NCBI GenBank assembly: GCA_025363505.1
Contig: JANYDV010000289.1
Location: 1-6,484 of the forward strand
From: Bacteroidota bacterium
Lineage (GTDB): Bacteria; Bacteroidota; Ignavibacteria; Palsa-1295
Length of the DNA stretch: 6,484 bases
Reading direction: 5' to 3'
How positions within the stretch are numbered: the stretch's first letter is position 1; every line of letters begins with the position of its first letter. A program made the position numbers and the translations under genes. Under the pieces are notes generated by a model. It saw only the letters and a program-made list of their open reading frames with translations. It was not told where the DNA came from and made no database searches. Shown here piece by piece: positions 5,673 to 6,484 of this stretch.

Positions 5673-6484
5673 TTACTGTTTAATAAAAAATTGTTGGTGC
5701 TTGGTGTGCCCTATATCAAGTATCAAAGAATATGTACCGGTTGCAAGTCCCTCAATATTTATTGAGTTGCTAAATATATTTCCATTCCACGATCCAGCGC
5801 TCGATCGCTCTATGAGTTTGCCGTCAAGGGTGAACAAATCTGCGGAGACTTTTTCTTGGTGTTCGGCTTCGACCAAAATATTGAGGGTGATACTTGTAGG
5901 ATTAGGATAGAGAGAACAGGTGATCTTGTTTGAAATGTTATTAACAATGACACCACTGGCTAATTGTGTGATCGTCCAAGTTATACTGCTGAGGTGGATG
6001 GTAGAGTGATTATCAAGTCTCACCAATGGTGTTGTATCAATCACAGTTACTGTAAGCTGATGTACACCAAGCGAGAGTTGGTTTACTGTTATTGATGTTT
6101 GATTTGAAGATATATGTTGCTGGTCTAAATTCCATTGAATACTTAATGTATTTGGTGTCGGAGTCATCAATTCATCAAGCGAAAAGTTGAGTGATGACAA
6201 TGAAGAATGTACTTCCAAAACATCAGGTGAATGCTTCACGATAGGATTTACAAGTGAATGGATATGCTCGACAAGACCTTCTTGACATACACTGCAATAA
6301 GGGGTGCCGAGGTATTGCATCTTGCAGTTTGTTGCGGGCTTGTACCACGATGGATCTTCAGCGAAAGCGTTAATGCCTATGCCGGTCGAAGCCGTGAGCC
6401 AGTTAGCCCACTTGATAAGTGTTGGATCAGATTGCTGAGTCATATTTGGTTTTTCTGTCGCATACTGAGGTCCAGCCCAATACT
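5673..6484 (-). CDS. M64-family (IgA peptidase) metallopeptidase with T9SS sorting domain, C-terminal part (runs off right edge)
   Basis: The reading frame stays open to the window edge, so the ATG at 6441-6443 is internal. The 269 visible residues begin YWAGPQYATEKPNMTQQSDP, then WANWL, and W-Y-K-P-x-x-NCKM-x6-YCSVC. I recognise this as the distal part of an M64 peptidase; in this family the zinc motif HExxH...DEY lies just before the YWAG-like segment, so the catalytic residues should be immediately outside the window. The partial codon at the edge ends in AG, compatible with the Glu of DEY. Next comes an Ig-like beta module (NTLSIQWNLDQQ to SSITWTI) with the D-T-T-P-L-V-R motif often seen after M64 domains. 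The last 80 or so residues (about 5673-5915) form a type A T9SS sorting domain: YPNPTS, LDGKLIER, GLATGTYSLIL, FFIKQ. The protein is predicted to be secreted across the outer membrane and anchored or released. Confidence 0.82.
   Translation of the reverse strand, partial: YWAGPQYATEKPNMTQQSDPTLIKWANWLTASTGIGINAFAEDPSWYKPATNCKMQYLGTPYCSVCQEGLVEHIHSLVNPIVKHSPDVLEVHSSLSSLNFSLDELMTPTPNTLSIQWNLDQQHISSNQTSITVNQLSLGVHQLTVTVIDTTPLVRLDNHSTIHLSSITWTITQLASGVIVNNISNKITCSLYPNPTSITLNILVEAEHQEKVSADLFTLDGKLIERSSAGSWNGNIFSNSINIEGLATGTYSLILDIGHTKHQQFFIKQ

Noticed and set aside
6441..6443. ATG as the start of the T9SS-domain gene
   Set aside because: Thirteen further in-frame codons upstream to the window edge are open and read YWAGPQYATEKPN, which matches the M64 family just after its zinc motif, so this Met is internal.

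Overview
The window looks like chromosomal DNA of a Bacteroidota/FCB-group bacterium. A Kapabacteria, Ignavibacteria or Chlorobi-like lineage is possible, but I cannot fix the rank. The evidence is a type IX secretion (T9SS) C-terminal sorting domain on a secreted peptidase, the lack of Shine-Dalgarno sequences before all four visible start codons, and a candidate promoter upstream of atpD of the Bacteroidota form TTTG-N20-TAnnTTTG (one mismatch).

Layout, left to right: (1) a 5' fragment of a DUF4188-family gene on the minus strand, running off the left edge; (2) a 90-bp divergent spacer; (3) a plus-strand LigB/YgiD-type extradiol dioxygenase gene with a possible twin-arginine leader; (4) a 127-bp spacer with facing A and T tracts; (5) a plus-strand gene for a 937-residue secreted, Thr/Ser/Asn/Gly-rich protein built from motifs typical of phage tail fibres and related Bacteroidota surface proteins; (6) a strong terminator hairpin that can serve both converging genes; (7) atpD on the minus strand, intact with all catalytic motifs but with no atpC beside it; (8) a 180-bp leader with the candidate atpD promoter; (9) the C-terminal part of a minus-strand M64 (IgA-peptidase family) metallopeptidase with a T9SS sorting domain, running off the right edge.

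The genes do not form one pathway. Two encode exported proteins (the fibre-like protein and the M64 peptidase), one may be exported (the dioxygenase), and one is a core bioenergetic subunit. No CRISPR array, tRNA, rRNA, transposase or integrase was seen. The least explained element is the fibre-like protein: it has a Sec signal peptide but no recognisable T9SS domain, S74 chaperone or membrane anchor, and no phage genes beside it.
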